A DNA stretch of 64,000 nt from Haematococcus lacustris (taxonomy: Eukaryota > Chlorophyta > Chlorophyceae > Chlamydomonadales > Haematococcaceae), in assembly GCA_030144725.1 (NCBI GenBank), contig JASKMD010000004.1, positions 3,149,828 through 3,213,827 of the forward strand, written 5' to 3'. Every line of letters starts with the position of its first letter. The stretch's first letter is position 1. The position numbers were made by a program, and so were the translations under genes. The notes below the pieces were generated by a model. The model saw only the letters and a list, made by a program, of their open reading frames with translations, was not told where the DNA came from and made no database searches. This document shows positions 28,901-41,200 of this stretch, one piece after another.

Positions 28901-31900
28901 AGTTGAGGTGGCGTGTGGGCTGTGGGCTGTGGGGTGTGGGCTGCAGCTGACGCACCGTGGCGGGTGTGGTGTGCAGGGTGATGGCGCTGCTGCCCGCCAT
29001 GCCTACTCGGTGGCCACATCCCTGGCGACCCGCCTCACTGGCAGGGGCTCTGGCCTGGCTGCCTTGATGCGCAAAGGCCTGCAGGTGAGGCGTGGAGGTG
29101 CCAGCTGGATCCTGGCAGCTGGCAGCAGTAGAGGCGTGGGCTGAGTATGGATGACGCTCCCACACTCGTCACTTCACCAGTGGAAACAGCACCTTGGCCC
29201 TCAACCTAGGGCCTTCATTGCAGTGGAACACTACGTGTGGACCACTACAAAGAGGTGTTTTGTCTGTGTGGAGTTCCCATGCACATGGCATACACAAGGC
29301 ATAGACATGGCATGCACATGGTCATGGTCGCCTACCACCTACACTATTGCCTGACCCCGGAGGGCTATGATGTAGAGTTGGCATGTCTTGCATGCACTAA
29401 TTGTAAGCTGATGACAGCTCAGATGGGGGGCACACACTACTGTGCCTCAGCAGGCTGCTGCTGCTGGGCCTTGGGTGGCTTGTCTCGCAGCCGCTTGTAG
29501 CCCAGGCCAGGGTACTCCTTGCCATTGGGCTGGCAGTGCTCCCTGGTCTGGCCAGTAGCACAGCTCCAGCGGCTGCCACCTGCTCACCCCAATGCGCTGC
29601 ATGTTTGATGCTGCATTGCAGTCCCTGTCCAGCCACCTGCGTGGCTGGGGGGCTGGCTTGACCTTAGCAGCCTTGCCTTTGGCCTTGCCCTTGGTGGGCT
29701 GGGTGGGCTCAGCTGCCTGCTCAGTCTCAGTGCGCTTGCTGCGCTTGCTGCGCTTGGCTGGCAGGGGAGTGCTGGGCCCTGGCTCTGAGGCTGCTGCCTG
29801 TGTGGCTTCCTGGCTGCTGCATGGGGCCTGTGGGGGGCCACTACCAGGCACCACATTAGGCCCTGCACTGGCTGGTCACGCTGCTGGCTCCAGGCTGCAC
29901 GCAGCAGGCGGTGTTCCACCTGCCCTGCTGGGGGCTTCCAGCCTGCAGGCCTGGTGGCCCTGCGTTTGTTCAGCTACCTCTCACAGGGCTGCTGGCCATC
30001 CACTGCTGAGCTGACCCGGCTGGTGCGGTGCTCATCCACAAGCACCACCCTGCCCCGCCGCTGGTCTGGGCCCCTGGGCCTGCACACCACCTTGCAGCAG
30101 GCCCGCAGCACCGCATCAGCGCCCCACCCTCCCGCAGTACCAATGCTAGCAGCGCCAAAGAAGACCACCAGCTGCTTGGCACATCCGTGGCGCTCCATGG
30201 ACACCGCCATGTCTTTCTCCAACTGCAGCCATGCACACGAGGCACACGCATGGTGGCTGACATGGTGGCATCATGGCTTCATGCACGAAGGCTTCATGCC
30301 CAACCCACCACCTCTCAGTACATACCCACCCACCCTCGCACCCTCACCTTATTAAAGAACTGCTCCAGCGCACGGTCCTGGGCTCCGTACAGCCTCAGCC
30401 GCTTCCGTGCCCACTTGGGGTCCAAGTACACCTCCCAGACTGCATCCCAGGTGGCCAGGGTGACGGTAGGGTGACGGCTGACATGTGCTTCAGGTTGGCG
30501 ACCAGGGGGGTGACGGCTGAGCTTGCTGCTGCCAGGTGCTGGAGGTGGGGCTTGATTGGAGCCAGCCACCGCCCAGTGGCACGGCGGGCATTGTTCAGGC
30601 CGCTGGCATGCTTCACTTGGCCGTTGGTAAACTTTCACCGGGCCAGCTGATCTGCTACCAGCTGGCCTGACCTCACGTCCCGCTGGGGTCGATGCCCACC
30701 CCAATCTGAGTGGCTGGATCAAACACAAACTCAGCTAGGGCCTTGCCAATGCGGGTGAGTCCCAGCACATGGGCCGCTGCTGCTGCTGCATCAGGGGCTG
30801 CCGCAAGCAGATTGTTGCTGTTGGAAGGGCCTGCCGCCAGGGGTGGGGCAGGAGGAGGGGGGAGGGTGCGTGTGTAGTGCACACACACGCTGACACCGGC
30901 TGTCTCCACTGTCCTCTTAGTCCCCTGGTTGACCAGCTTCCCCGTGCTGAACCACCTGTCCCAATACTGGCTCCGGGCTGGCTCGGTGGTGAACACCTCC
31001 TCCGTCTCCCTCGTCAGCCCCAGCTGCTGGCACACCCCGTCATGCATCATGCGTCTGCCACCAGTGGAAACAGCGGCACAGGCCAACAGCTGTGGCAGCA
31101 GCAGAGGCAGCAGCAAAGGCAGCAGCAGAGGCCAACAGCAGCGGCAGCAGTGGCAGCAGCAGAGGCCAACAGCTGTGGCAGCAGAGCCATCAGCAGAGGC
31201 CAACAGCAGCGGCAGCAGCAGAGCTGGTCCCGAGCTGCCATCACACCTCTACTTCAGCTGGAAGCGCGCTGCTGTCAGCTTTCCCCCATAGCGCCCAGGT
31301 AGCTGTGGTGCCACAGCTTTTTCTGGGGATGCTGTTGCCAGACCCACCACTGCTGCGCAGGCACTGTAGGACTGCCGCCTGCCACCCACCCGCCCCTGCT
31401 CTCCCTCCCCTCTGCTGCCCGCAGGCCTGTAAGTCAGCGCAGCGCTGTCAACGCAGCGTAGGGGCCCCCTCCTGCACCCTACCAGCTGTGGAACAAGAAG
31501 GCTGCCCACCCCCTTGCCCATGCCCGCCCACCACCACCCTACCCTCCCTGCCCAAGCCCACCTCCCGAGGCACGTCAGGGCCAGGCAAAGGCGCTAACGT
31601 GGCATCCCAGCATAACGCTCGCTGCGCTAGCCTGCCGCCCAAGCCATGTTTGGCTGGGCCGCCGTCAGCCCCGCTCTGCAGCAGCAGCCATCATGTCCCA
31701 GTTGCTGGGGTAACCAAGGACAGGCTTGAAGATAGGGTGGTGGTGCTGCAGCAAAAGAGCTGCAGCAACAAAGATAGGGTGGTGGTGCAGTCGGTGCACA
31801 CCAAACCAATCACCCAAGTCACCAATGAGAGCCCTTCAGCAGGGGTGCTATTGCAACCATGCGTGGCCCCCCTGCCCCTCAACACCCTCCACCTACCAGA

Positions 31901-32861
31901 TGCCACCCCTCTCAGCCCTACCAGGGGCAATGGCAGTGCCAAGGGCTGGCAGGACCCCCCTCCCTGGCCTGCGCTGCTGCATGCGGATGCCCCCCCAGTG
32001 CCGCATGAGGTGTGGCAAGGCCTGATGGCACACACCTACCTGGCAGCCATGCAGCCCCCTGTGCAGCCGGCCATCCCCCTCCCTTGCCCCTCTCCATGCA
32101 GTGCGCGCTGCAGCCCTGAGCGGGGGCCTCCGTTGCAGCTTGCCTTGCCTGGCCTGCAGACTGCATGCAAGCTGCTTGACGACACAGCTGGCCAAATGAC
32201 ACGGTCCCTGTATCGGCGCAAGGCAAACCCGTTGGCTATGCAGCAACACAGGCTGCATACAAGGAACACCACGGACCAGCAGCAGCAGCAGCAGCTGGCT
32301 GGGGGGTTGCCTGGGCGCAGTGGAGATCCTGCAGCTGCTGCCCCTAGAGGGCCAGGAGCAGGCCCGGGGGGGTGGCATGCTCAAGGGCCTCATGCAAGCC
32401 AGGAGTCTGCAGACCCCAAGAGCGTGTTTCCTGCACCTGCCTCCCCTCTGCCCCGCCTCGTCACTGCTTCCACAGATCTAGGTCAAGAGCTGGGCACAGC
32501 TGATTCACGCGACCCACGCGGTTCTCTCGGCGCTGCTTCCTCGTCTTCAAACTCCTACACAACCTTTGCGAGCCTTGAATCGCGGCAGGAGAGCCCGCAA
32601 CTAGCCGCGTCCCAACAAACCCAACGTTCGCCTGGCACTGGGATGGCAGCGGGCGCGCAGGGCCCCCTTGCGCAGTCAGCGGGCTGGCGCGGGTCTGTGC
32701 CCGCGACTGCGGTGTGGCCGAGACCGGTGGTGCTGTTGGAGAAGCAGCAGCACGGGCGCACGAAAGGTCTGGCGGTGCGCTTGGAGGGTGGCGTGCTCCC
32801 TGCAATGGCCGCGCGGCATCAGCAGCTGCAAGCGCAGCTACGCGTCAGGGCAGCGCCCTAA
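25952..32861 (+). CDS. TPR-repeat protein
   Basis: Four exons, all phase 0: 25952-26380, 27167-28354, 28977-29084, 31425-32861 (TAA); 1053 aa. Seen: a Gln-rich stretch after residue 70; TPR-like helices MRLLEQRLPGAALQLLEKAQ, NNMGCCYRQQRALQPALRAL and LLNLAAVLSDMGRHREALQQ; a region resembling a further repeat (GDGAAARHAYSVATSLATRL); then a long disordered Ser/Pro/Gln-rich tail. TPRs mediate protein-protein contacts; the partner and role are unknown. Introns 1 and 3 contain antisense Fanzor copies. The last exon is the least certain and may hold extra introns: an 18-base string beginning GATAGGGTGGTGG is duplicated at 31733 and 31777. Confidence 0.6.
26655..26897 (-). pseudogene. Fanzor 3'-end fragment in TPR-gene intron 1 (copy 3)
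   Basis: Minus strand keeps only the last ~15 codons (RDKPPKA and a Gln tail with a few substitutions) plus the conserved 3' flank down to about 26655. Homology stops abruptly at 26897, within the codons before RDKPPKA. No convincing flanking duplication was found. Confidence 0.8.
29191..31058 (-). mobile_element. Fanzor element copy 4, 5'-truncated, with 16-bp flanking direct repeats
   Basis: CACCAGTGGAAACAGC occurs at 29175-29190 and again at 31059-31074, exactly at the two ends of element homology. If the shared CAG is counted as element sequence the duplication is 12 bp. The 3' end is the conserved flank (CACCTTGG...). The 5' end falls inside the coding sequence (just before RRMMHDGVCQQLG), so promoter and N-terminus are missing. 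It lies in TPR-gene intron 3, antisense to the host. Confidence 0.85.
29447..31050 (-). pseudogene. Fanzor nuclease pseudogene (copy 4)
   Basis: Fanzors are eukaryotic TnpB relatives: RNA-guided RuvC endonucleases. Seen in minus order: QQLGLTRETEEVF, FDPATQIGVGIDPS (RuvC-I Asp; a stop follows shortly), RRATGRWLAPIKPHLQHLAA, ATWDAVWEVYLDPKW, intron, KQLVVFFGAASIG, RGRVVLVDEHRTSRVSS (motif II Glu), GQQPCER then TAG, frameshifts, LDRDCNAAS-type motif III and KGKEYPGLGYK-type residues in another frame. Several stops and frame changes make it non-functional. It is the only copy in the window besides 33.3 kb that keeps RuvC-I. Confidence 0.88.
31070..31230. repeat. CAG-rich imperfect microsatellite
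   Basis: Units such as GGCCAACAGC and GGCAGCAGCAGA repeat about ten times just beyond the 5' border of the copy-4 element, in TPR-gene intron 3. Opposite-strand frames reading Cys-Cys-Leu are artefacts. Confidence 0.85.
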
Positions 32862-32999
32862 AGGGTTGCTATTGCTTCTGGCTGTGCACAGGCAGACAGA
32901 TGTAGCTGGTCTATTTGTTTTCCAGTGTTAGTGTTAGTCGCGAGAGTGAGGGTCGAGAGAGTCGAGAGTTGCGAGGTGCCGTCTACTACAAAGCGCAGT

Positions 33000-34445
33000 G
33001 AAGGGCAAGAAGCGCAAGGGCGCGGATGAGCCCAAACAGCCCAAGCCCAAGGTGCCCAAGCCCGAGCTGCCCAAGCACAAGCCGGGAAAGCGGCCGTGAG
33101 CATGCTTGGGACCGGATTTCCACATGCCCACTGAACTACACCCCTCCCCCCTGGTTCCTCTGGCCCAGCAGCGGGTCCCTCTGGCAGCAGCCCAGCATCA
33201 GGCCCCTCTGGCAGCAGCCCAGCAGCCGGCCTCTCTGACAGCAGTTGCAGCAACAAGAGCCCTCCAGCTGACATAGGCAGCGGCCTGGCTGACAAGCGGG
33301 TGTTCCAGTTTGACCCAGCCACTCAGATGGGCATGGGGTTGGACCCCGGCGCCATCCAGGCAGTCAGCGCAGCCTTGGGGGTGTGGGATGAGGATGGCCG
33401 CCTGGAAAGCTTCCACAGCAGCAAGCTGACCAGAAGCCAGGTGCAGCATGACAGCGGCCTGATCCAGGCTCGCTGCAACACTCAGCGGTGGAATGACTAC
33501 ATCAAGCTCGAGCTGCAGCACCTGGCAGCAGCCACCCCAGCAGGCACCTCCCTGGTGGTCATCCAGCGGCATGTGGCCGTCACCCAGGCCACCTGGGATG
33601 CAGTGTGAGGGGAGTACCTGCATCCCAAGTGGGCAGAGCAAAGGATGAGGCTGCATGGTGCGCAGGAGACGGTCCTGGAGCGCTACTTCATGAAGGTGAG
33701 AGTGCCAAGGGTTGGGGGGGAGGGGCAGGGCCAGGGGCTGATGACCGCCACACATGTGACCTGCTAGGTGCCATGTCCTTTCAAGGATGTCATGCGCTTT
33801 GTGTGTATCTTGTGTGCCATGCAGCTGGAGGAGGAGGCAGCCAGCATGTCCCAGCAGGAGTGGGGGACCCGCAAGCAGCTGGTGGTGTTCTTTGGCAACG
33901 CAGGCATTGGCACGTGGGGTGGGTGGGGGGCCAAGGCTGTGCTGCAGGCCTGCCGCAAGGTAGTGGAGAGGCCCAACAGCGGCAAGCCAACCGACAGGGT
34001 GCCAGGCAAGGTGGTGACTGTGGATGAGTTCCGCACCAGCAGGGTCAGCTCAATCTTGAGCAGCCCCCAGCCCTGTGAGGAGGAGCTGGACAGCAGCAAG
34101 CCCACCAGGCCTGAAGGCTGGAAGCCCAAGCCGGGACAGGTGCAGGACCGCTCGTTGCGGTCAGCCTGGAGCAAGCGGTTTGAGGCGCCAGTGCTGGGCC
34201 TCATGTGGTGCCCTTGGCTGGCCCAGGCTACACCTGGGGACCTTGGCAGATGGGTGGACAGGGACTGCAACGCAGCCCTCAACCTCCAGCGGGCAGGGGA
34301 GAGCAAGTTGCGCCCACTGGAGCTGTGCAGATGGCAACACCGAGGAGCGGCTGCTGCCAAGGGCAAGGAGTACCCAGCACTAGGCTTCAAGAAGCTGCGA
34401 GACCGAGCCCCCAAGGCCCAAGCCCAGCAGCCTGTGGCACAGTAG
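33000..34445 (+). pseudogene. Fanzor nuclease, near-intact copy 5 (subfamily B) with one premature TGA
   Basis: Order seen: basic Lys/Pro segment at about 33003-33094 (GKKRKGADEPKQPKPK, a likely nuclear-localisation signal), a Gly/Ser/Pro linker (GPSGSSPA units), FQFDPATQMGMGLDPGA (RuvC-I Asp at about 33342), TQATWDAV then TGA at 33606-33608 where the other copies have Trp, PKWAEQRMRLHGAQ, intron 33696-33824, KQLVVFFGNAGIG, TVDEFRTSRVSS (motif II Glu near 34026), LMWCPWLAQA, GRWVDRDCNAALNLQR (motif III near 34258), KGKEYPALGFKKLRDRAPKA and stop. The N-terminal exons equivalent to 52302-51400 are not seen. Apart from the TGA the frame is open through the C-terminal half. It is intergenic and plus-oriented. 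Confidence 0.88.
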
Positions 34446-34600
34446 CATGTGTGCCCTAGGCAATGCTTAAGCTGTTGCTTACATCAGAGCATGTGTTTCA
34501 TGCCAACAGCTATCGCCCCACCCTCGTAAGGGGGTGGGGGCAGGGAATTAGGTGTTGGTGCCGGCTGTTATAGGTGTAGGTACCGACAGTTCCTATTGCA
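34446..34600 (+). ncRNA. Candidate omega-RNA / 3' end of subfamily B Fanzor
   Basis: The 3' flank is shared with the remnant at 7640-7810 (AAGCTGTTGCTTACAT, GCATGTGTTTCA). It then forms a hairpin CCCCACCC...GGGTGGGG at 34516-34539. At the matching place the 7.7 kb copy has a different sequence that still forms a hairpin (CCCCTCA...TGAGGGG). Conserved pairing with changed bases suggests a structured RNA. Fanzor/TnpB guide RNAs are known to come from the 3' end of the element; the assignment here is inference. Confidence 0.4.
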
Positions 34601-34639
34601 GATAACGCATCGCCTAGTAGTAGGGGAATATGTGCTGAT

Positions 34640-35277
34640 GTAGCTAGTCAGAATTTCTGATGTCTCCTAGGGTCTTAGCAACAGGGTTTTACCCACACCA
34701 CCCTACCCACACCACCCTACCCACACTACCCACACCATGCCACAACCCACGTCACCCCACCCCACCATATGAGTGCACATGCTTCTGGGGTGTATGGCCA
34801 GCCTTCTGGAGGGCGTCCAGTGACTCAAGAGCAGAGCTTGAAAGAGCGCAGCCCACAACCCCCAATTGACCAGCCTTTCCGTTAAGGTCTCCCTGAGGGT
34901 TTCACCGTATGTGTGAGCTGATACGCTTGAACCATCTGCTTCTTAGCAGCATGTATGGATGGACAGCCGCTGTAACGTGCAGCGCAATGGGTGGTACCCG
35001 GCCTAGGTTAGGGAGTCAGTGATCTTGGGATGGGAAGGTAAAAACATGCCGACTATGTGTGACTTACATTGCTGTCGCCGAAGCGACCGTGAGAGAGCCT
35101 ACGCCCTAAGCCGCAGGCAGCGGGCTCACTTCACGGTTCTGGCTTGCTGGCAACTAAGCTCGAATCAACGACGCACATCGTTTCTCGGGTTAACCAGAGC
35201 CAGCATTGCGCGGGCATTGCAGGCATTCCTGTGCCGGACATCCCCGTGCCATGCACCTCCCTAAAGGGCTCTGACAA
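34640..35277. other. Intergenic region upstream of the CHASE-phosphodiesterase gene
   Basis: Contains a short direct repeat of ACCCACACCACCCT (about 34691-34735) and no exon I can support. It should hold the promoter of the gene starting near 35278. Confidence 0.4.
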
Positions 35278-38200
35278 ATGCGCGGGACAGCGGAGGGGCA
35301 GGCCAGCCTGGAAGGCCTAGCGCGACGTCTAAAAGTGCGCAAGTCAACTTCCCAGCTGGCTTGACCCGGCTGGCTTAGCCGGCTCAATTAGCCCCAACAT
35401 GCCAACTCAATAAGCCACCCTTCCTTGCAGTCAATCACAAGAGCTGTGAGGGCAGCTCCACAGTTAGCTTTGATTCCTCTAGGCATATGTGTCGTGTGCA
35501 TGACATTGGGAGTGTGGGCAGTAATTCGTGGAGCCAATGCTGATGCTGCAGCTGTCAGGTGAGGCAGAGCTGTTATAAGGGCTGTGTATCTAACCCTCAT
35601 GACAGCATGTCTTGGCATTGTACCATTGCGCCACACTGATTGTAGGAACGCTGCAGCCAACACCCTAGACAGTGTTGTACGGAGCTTGGAGCTTACCTTC
35701 ACACAAGCCACATTGCCAGTGCGGCAGGTAGCAGACTTAATCTACCACATAAGGTGGGTGGGATGCCCCTTGTAGTGCACAGCCTGCTCTCTTAGAGTCT
35801 CAAAGGTCCATTCACCTGTGGATCCATGGTTTTACACATTTGTGCACGTGTATGCTGATGCCCAGGGATTACCCCACTCTGATGAGCATGTGGGAGGACT
35901 GGGTGCCAAACTGGTGGAGCTGGGTGAGTGGGCGCCCTGCCAACATCAATTGCGCATGGGTGTGACAATGGGCTTGTGGGAGATGCTGGGAAGCATGGTG
36001 CAGGGCAGCTGCACAAGCTACGTGAGGAGTTTGTTTACTAGCAGCAAGTGGCGGCTGTCGCGCTCAGCAGCAGCTTCAGCGTGCAGCAGCAAGAGAAGCA
36101 GTTGATGCGTAGGGCCCGTATCATCTCTGCCCTTTGTAGCTGCGGGGCTGGGCTGGGGGGTGCCTCACCTGTGGTGTCATCAGCTCCTGTGCCTTGCTGT
36201 CGTGTGCAACAGGCTCCTGCAGGCGCCCTGTCCCTGCGCCTCACCAGCCAGGGCATTGTCTCCAACATCTACCCCCCCACACCCAAGAACCTGGCACTCA
36301 TCCATGTGGATGTTCTGGGTGGAAATCTCCGAGAAGATTCTCTGGCAGTTATGCGGGCAAATAAGACCATGGTGTCAGGTATGGGAATTAAGCCACAACA
36401 GGAGAGCAGGGCTTTCCCACCAGTACTTGCACTGGACCATAGCATGGGTATGCTCACAGTCATAGTCATACTGATGCCACCATTGCTTGGCGGCAAGGCT
36501 GGTGCAGCAACTCCTTGGGAGTGCGCCATTGGTGCGTGGGCTTGGCCTTGGGTTCTTGCTCAGCGCCATAACGTCTAGCATGTCACGATGTGCTACACAG
36601 CTTGCCAGGGAGCAGGAATACATTCTCCAACATTGAATCTAGCAGCTGGGCTAACCTAGGCTAAAGCCCTGTTACATGGGTCAGGCAATAGTGTAGGTGG
36701 TAGGCGATCATGCCATGTGCATGGGAACTCCACACAGCCAAACACCGACCGTAGTGGTCCCTAGTGGTCCAATCTAATGTAGGCCCTAGTGAGGGTCGAG
36801 GTGCTGAGATGAGCCTGCCGCACGTCACCCTCACATGCTGGACATTCCCTACCCGCACATCAGGCAGATTGTTGCAGTGAGTGGTGCCTCATACTTGCCT
36901 GGACGGTGTTATGATTCTACCATTCCTGCCATTACCAGCAGTGCAGCCAGATAATGTTGGCTTAACAGCACAGCTGCAGCAGCTGCCAGGTGTCTGGCTG
37001 AGTGCAAGGCCTGCTCAGCACCCACTGCAGGGTGGTCCCTGCACAGGCTGCAGCACCCCAGCCTCTGACTGGCTTCGCTGGCACTGGAGCCTCTGACTGG
37101 CAACTAAACTATTGCCCGACCTAACGCTTCCACCTGAGCCAAGGCTCATGGGGTGGGACCTTAAAAACCGCTTTCACCTTCATTGCCAGCAGCCTATCAG
37201 CACCTTGGCCCTCAACCTAGAGCCTTCATTGCAGTGGAACACTAAGTTTTGTCTATGTGGAGTTCCCATGCACATGGCATACACATGGCATAGACATGGC
37301 ATGCACATGGGCATGGTCGCCTACCACCTACACTATTGCCTGACCCCAGAGGGCTATGATGTAGAGTTGGCATGTCTTGCATGCGCTAAGTGTAAGCTGA
37401 TGACAGCTCAGATTGGGGGCCACACACTACTGTGCCTCAGCAGGCTGCTGCTGCTGGGCCTTGGGTGGCTTGTCTCACAGCCGCTTGTAGCCCCGGCCAG
37501 GGTACTCCTTGCCCTTGGGCTGGCAGTGCTCCCTGGTCTGGCCAGTAGCACAGCTCCAGCGGCTGCCACCTGCCCACCCCAATGCGCTGCATGTTCAATG
37601 CTGCATTGCAGTCCCTGTCTACCCACCTGCCTGGCTGGGGGCTGGCTTGACCTTAGCAGCCTTGCCTTTGGCCTTGCCCTTGGTGGGCTGGGTGGGCTCA
37701 GCTGCCTGCTCAGCCTTGGTGCGCTTGCTGCGCTTCACTGGCGGGGGAGTGCTGGGCCCTGGCTATGAGGCTGCTGGCTGTGTGGCCTCCTGGCTGCTGC
37801 ATGGGGCTTGGCGGGGGCTACTACTGGGCACCACATCATGCCCCGCACTGGCTGTTTACGCTGCTGGCTCCAGGCTGGGCGCACCAGGCGGTGTTCTACC
37901 TGTCCTGCTGGGGGCTTCCAGCCTGCAGGCCTGGTGGCCCTGCGTTTGTTCAACTGCCTCTCACAGGCCTGCTGGCCATCCACTGCTGAGCTGACCCGGG
38001 TGGTGCGGTGCTCATCCACAAGCACCACCCTGCCCCGCCGCTGGTCTGGGCCCCTGGGCCTGCACACCACCTTGCAGCAGGCCCGCAGCACCGCATCAGC
38101 ACCCCACCCTCCCGCAGTGCCAATGCACGCTGCGCCAAAGAAGACCACCAGCTCCATGGACGCCTCCGCCATGCCCTTCTCCAACTGCAGCCATGCACAC

Positions 38201-41200
38201 GAGGCACACACATGGTGGCTGACATGGTGGCATCATGGCTTCATGCACCAAGGCTTCATGCTCAACCCACCACCTCTCAGTACATACCCACCCACCCTCA
38301 TCCACAAGCACCACCCTGCTCCGCGGGCTTTTAGTTGGGCGCCGCTCTTGCTTGGCAGTGTTCTTCCGCTTGTGGCATTGCGCCACTAGGCTCATACCGA
38401 CATACACTGTTTATACCAGCGTGTTACTCCGCCACATCACTCTCGCACCTCCAAAGGACACCTCCAAAGGGTTAAAGTGCGCCTCTTAAGGGTCAGCGCC
38501 TCTCAACAGCCTATCAGTGGCCCTGCTCCTTGTCTTGAACTGCGACAACGCAGTGGCTGAGTGGCTCATACTGTGGGTGCACCACACCAGTCCATTCTGC
38601 GCGTGGTCTCTGGTGCCGCTCACTGTGCAGGACCCTTCCCACAGGCTAACTCCGCAGCCAATTCAGTCCTCGTGCGCATTCCCGTCTACATCACCAATGT
38701 GGGTGCCCTGGCGATGGCTCCCGCTGCTTGTAGCCGCTGGCAGCCGGCGGAACCACATAGCCAGACACCTGCTACTTTGTAACTGAAACAAGCTCAGCAC
38801 CATCCTGCAAAGCTGCGCATAGTCAATGCTGTACAGTGCTCGATGGTGTGGGTGCGGTAAGTCAAGCGGTGGCTCTCATAGCTGACTGCTGGTGCTACAA
38901 TTCAAGACCCCTAATCCCACCAGTGGCCCTCCCAGCCCGTTTGCCCCTCACACCCAGCCTTGTGGCATTCTGCGTTCCGCCCAGGTGTCTGCTAATGAAA
39001 CCTGGAACAGTCCTTGGACCCCCAATGCATGCCCGCCTGGGCTATGTTGGAACGAGACAACACGCACCAAGTGGTGCGCTGCTCATATTCGTCCCACTAG
39101 GACACTGCTGTAGGCCCTAGCCCCCGCACTAACCATCGTGTCCACAAGGACCCCACATCAAGTGAGCCTTAACACGAGCGAATGAGTGCCTTCCTGTCTG
39201 CACAACTGCAACGCTGTCTGCTTTGTCTGTCTCTTTCATCACTTGTTGTTGTCCCACCATCACATGAGGATGACATGATGTAGCTTCAAGGGCCTCTGCG
39301 CCCCTTGATGTGCACCTGCCTGTAAGGGTGTGGTCTACTGGTTGCCTCCTTTGTCGACTGCTCTTCCTGCCACAGTGACAGCTGCTGTGTGGGCATGCTT
39401 GGCGTGGATCTTCCATGCTGCTGTGCTGCTCGTGACGTTGTGCTGGCAAGATGACGTGTCAGCCTGCTTGCTGTGGTGCTGGCCCCAGCCTGTAGTAAAG
39501 GGGCATCACACCAGAACTGCTGCCCTGTGGCCTGCAGGTGGGGCTTCTCTGTCTTGTCCCTGGACCTTGACGCAATGTTGCTGGGCTCTGACAATGTCAG
39601 CCTGTTTGAGGATCTCTCCAGCAAAGGCCTCTCCTACCGCTTAACCAGGCCTGGCAACCAAACTGCTGCAGCTGGCGGGCCCCCGGTTGACCCTATTGTC
39701 ATCTACCGGGCTGGCGGGCCCTACAGGGCCCCTAATGCGCTGTGTAAAGTTGTGCATCTGCTGGAGGACGAGGTGGGTTGAGCCTGGCTTGGCTGGCCAT
39801 GCACACCGCCAGTGGTGCTGCTTACTAGCTTCCTGGCAGATGCTGCGCTCACCTGCAGCAGCAGGGTTGGGGTTAGGCAGGGGTTGAAAGATGTTGAACA
39901 GAGTAGAGTAGCATGTGATGTGACATGTTGCGCACTGTCAGGGAAACACAGAGGCAGCGAGGTGTTGGGTTGTGTGCTCATAGGGTGGGATGGCACCCCC
40001 TACCCTCTCACCTGGCTTACTCTCTTTCCTTGGTCTCCTGCGTATGTGCCCTGTGCAGTGGGAGCTGTGTGCCTGGAAGGCCTCCTGGTGGCCCTCGTAC
40101 ACACCACCGCTCATCGCTGTAGTGGTGGTGGTGGTGCTGGTTCTGACTGTGGCTGTGTTTATGGTCCTGCTCAGTCGGTGGGTGGTTGCGGGTGTCAATC
40201 TGGGGCCACCTCATCGACCACTGCCCATTTCCTAACTGACAGCAGCTCAGCATACACCGTTTCGCCGCTGTGCCCATGGCAGTCACCACAGCCTACGGCA
40301 TGCACTGCCCAAAGTCAGTAGGTGCTTTGTTGGGCGCGGCTTGCACGGTGCTGAGTCATGAACCCGCCAGGACACTGCTGTAGGCCCTAGCCCTCGCACT
40401 AGCCCTGTGTTCACAAGGACCCCACATCAAGCGAGCCTGAAGGCCACTTTTGTGAACCTGGTCCCCAAGGGGCTGCCACTCTCTCATATGAATACTACAT
40501 GCACATGGCAAATGCATGTCGTCGTTGCAATACTCATAGACTCGCAGCCACTATGTTCAACCCTGCAGGCAGGAGCATCGGGTCCTGCTTCTCAGCCTGC
40601 TGCCCAAGGCCACTATCTTGAGGATGCAAGCGGAGATAGACTGGGATGCCGACGCGACAGCAATTGATGAGCAGCTGGGAATGATGGCCTCAGGTGCAGG
40701 AATGGGCAGGGCAGGCTGACAGGCGACACTTGACGTCGACTTCACAGACCAGCTGACTGCACAGTAATGACTGCTGACTGATCACTACATCGCAAGGAGC
40801 GATGCCAATGCCACTTCGCTGCTGCAATGATTTCACAGTGAAAGCACCTCAGCACCTCAGCAAATGCCAGTGGGGGGTTTTGAGGTGGTGCATGGACTCC
40901 ATCACTGGCCTGGCGTGCCTGCCCTGCATCGGCAATGAACACTTGCATCTTGCTATGCTTGCAGCGAGTGTGACCCCATGTGTGTGATTTTTGCTTTTAC
41001 CCTGACGCCCATGCAGGCACTCCTGCGGAGCAGATGCTTGTCGTCATTGAAGACGTGCTCATGGGCCGGCCACCAGCTTTGCCCACTGTCATGGCCGTGC
41101 GCAGTGCTCTGCAGCAGTCCCTGGATGTGTACAAACCCCTGCAAGAAGACCTGTCGCAACGCATGGCCAACACAGGCAACCTGGATGTAGGTGCACCATG

